DNA from: an uncultured Oscillospiraceae bacterium
GTDB lineage: Bacteria > Bacillota > Clostridia > Oscillospirales > Ruminococcaceae
DNA: 14,455 nt
Direction: 5' to 3'
NCBI GenBank assembly: GCA_910587135.1
Contig: CAJULF010000065.1
Coordinates: forward strand, 1 to 14,455
The notes under the pieces are model-generated. The model ran no database searches and was not told where the DNA came from. It saw only the letters and a list, made by a program, of their open reading frames with translations. Both the position numbers and the translations under genes were made by a program. Below are positions 13,399 through 14,455 of the stretch, piece after piece. The stretch's first letter is position 1; each line of letters opens with the position of its first letter.

Positions 13399-14214
13399 TC
13401 AAATTTCAATAAAAACAGGTTGTTTCTTTCTGAAAGCGCATACTTCGCCGAAGCCGCTGTCCTTCAGCATTTCAAGGCACTGCGGGATATCTGCGGCAAC
13501 GTCGGAGACTCTGTGAGCGTCCGAGCCGACGGTTATCATTTTTCCGCCGAGAGCCTTGTACCGCCGCACTATATCCGCGTCGGGCATGGATACTCCCAGC
13601 CCCTTGCGTATTCCCGAGGAATTGACCTCGAGCGCGATCTCCTTTGAAATTATCGTTTCCAGTATTTTGTCAATTACCGCGCGGTGCACGGAAATATCGA
13701 TATCGTATTTTCGCTTGGGATTTTCGGACTGCCAATCAACTCCTATAAACCGCAGCGGGAACGTCAGGTGCGACAGTGAGCAGAAGCGTCCCCACTCCGC
13801 CAGCGTCAGGACTTCCTCGAAATACTCCTTAAGCAGCAGGCGGCTTTCCTCCAAAGATACTCCCATATATTTGAAAGATTTGGTGCGGTGCTGTGAGCCG
13901 AGAACGAAATCAAAATCGTTTTCCGCCAGTATCTTATCCGCAAGCTCGGTATTATAGAGAGCCTGCCCGAGCTCAGCGCCATAGTATATCTCCATTTTGT
14001 CCCCGAAGCGCTCTTTTATTTCAAGGTATGCCGCGCGGGATTTTTTCACAGCTCCCGCATAATCCCATTCGTCGAATTTATCAATCTCAATATGATCCGT
14101 CAGCGCGAAATGCGTCACACCCAGCCCGCAGGCTCGTTCAGCCATAAGGACAGGCAGGTCGCAGCCGTCGGGCGACAAAACCGAATGATTATGCAGATCA
14201 ATCAAAGTGACCAT
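13399..14214 (-). CDS. PHP-domain phosphoesterase, histidinol-phosphatase (HisK)-like
   Basis: The PHP family includes the trinuclear-metal histidinol-phosphate phosphatase that performs the penultimate step of histidine synthesis. The protein has 271 residues, usual for the HisK type. Metal ligands are visible: DLHNH with His8 and His10, LTDH with Asp40/His41, GAELG with Glu81, SQH with His109, LSH with His149 and SDAH with Asp232/His234. Other PHP phosphoesterases share these, so histidinol phosphate is likely but not certain, and no other his gene is in the window. The ATG at 14212-14214 lacks a strong RBS; AAAGG is about 15 bases upstream. It is the first gene of the long minus-strand run. 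Confidence 0.88.
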   Translation of the reverse strand: MVTLIDLHNHSVLSPDGCDLPVLMAERACGLGVTHFALTDHIEIDKFDEWDYAGAVKKSRAAYLEIKERFGDKMEIYYGAELGQALYNTELADKILAENDFDFVLGSQHRTKSFKYMGVSLEESRLLLKEYFEEVLTLAEWGRFCSLSHLTFPLRFIGVDWQSENPKRKYDIDISVHRAVIDKILETIISKEIALEVNSSGIRKGLGVSMPDADIVRRYKALGGKMITVGSDAHRVSDVAADIPQCLEMLKDSGFGEVCAFRKKQPVFIEI

Positions 14215-14257
14215 AATTTTATGTTTGCTCAGCCTTTCAAAAAAATTCCTCTCTCTT

Positions 14258-14286
14258 ATTTTACCTCAAAATCGTTGTTTTGTCAA
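14258..14286 (-). promoter_or_regulatory. Strong sigma-A promoter of the hisK-like to rsmE run
   Basis: On the minus strand TTGACA (14281-14286, perfect) and TAAAAT (14258-14263) are 17 bases apart. The leader to the first ATG would be about 37 bases. No other promoter of this quality was seen upstream of the genes down to rsmE. Confidence 0.87.
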
Positions 14287-14455
14287 CCGTGTAATGCAAG
14301 AAACATAATAAACGATGAAATTTGTTGTCGGTTGATTTTTGCCGCTCTTTTTTAATTAAATAATAATTTAGCTTAGAGAGTGTTTGCCCCCCTTTGGAAA
14401 AACAAAATAATCAAGAAGTCAAAGGCGCTGAAAGCCAAAATCCACTGTGCGCCCA

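Overview
This window looks like a chromosomal segment of a low-GC-lineage, medium-GC Clostridia, most likely an Oscillospiraceae/Ruminococcus-type gut anaerobe. The evidence is the SCIFF peptide with its radical SAM maturase (a near-universal clostridial pair), the Firmicutes gene order asp23-fakA-recG, strong sigma-A-like promoters, GGAGG ribosome binding sites and a lipoprotein with a serine/threonine/glutamate-rich linker. The taxonomic call is inference from gene content. Every convincing gene is on the minus strand, so the window reads from right to left.

Right half (about 14286 down to 5530): a strong promoter (TTGACA-17-TAAAAT) precedes a tightly packed run. In order it holds a PHP-family histidinol-phosphatase-like protein, an Lrp/AsnC regulator, a class I PLP aminotransferase, IspE, an Asp23-family protein, FakA (DAK2 fatty acid kinase), RecG, a small unrecognised protein and RsmE. 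The Lrp/aminotransferase and aminotransferase/IspE pairs overlap by 4 bases. A long hairpin with a T-tract sits between asp23 and fakA and could attenuate the distal genes. Functions mix amino acid metabolism and its regulation, isoprenoid precursor synthesis, envelope and fatty acid functions, DNA repair and rRNA modification.

Middle (5492 down to 3660): a small acidic single-pass membrane protein has its own promoter and terminator. It is followed by an unrecognised lipoprotein, whose 3' side is about 240 bases of AT-rich DNA carrying a short motif at 66-76-base intervals.

Left half (3643 down to 1): a strong promoter drives the SCIFF precursor (TTG start) and, after a 265-base gap, its radical SAM/SPASM maturase. 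The gap contains a roughly 163-base imperfect palindrome. An HtrA-type membrane-anchored serine protease follows with its own probable promoter. The last 300 bases have no gene. They hold a 256-base element bounded by 38-42-base inverted repeats and packed with internal hairpins, next to a plus-strand terminator of a gene lying outside the window.

The coding content is ordinary housekeeping plus the SCIFF system. The unusual material is in the non-coding stretches: the 53-308 element, the palindrome inside the SCIFF locus, the 3726-3959 repeats and the asp23-fakA hairpin. None of these can be classified further without genome-wide and Rfam searches.
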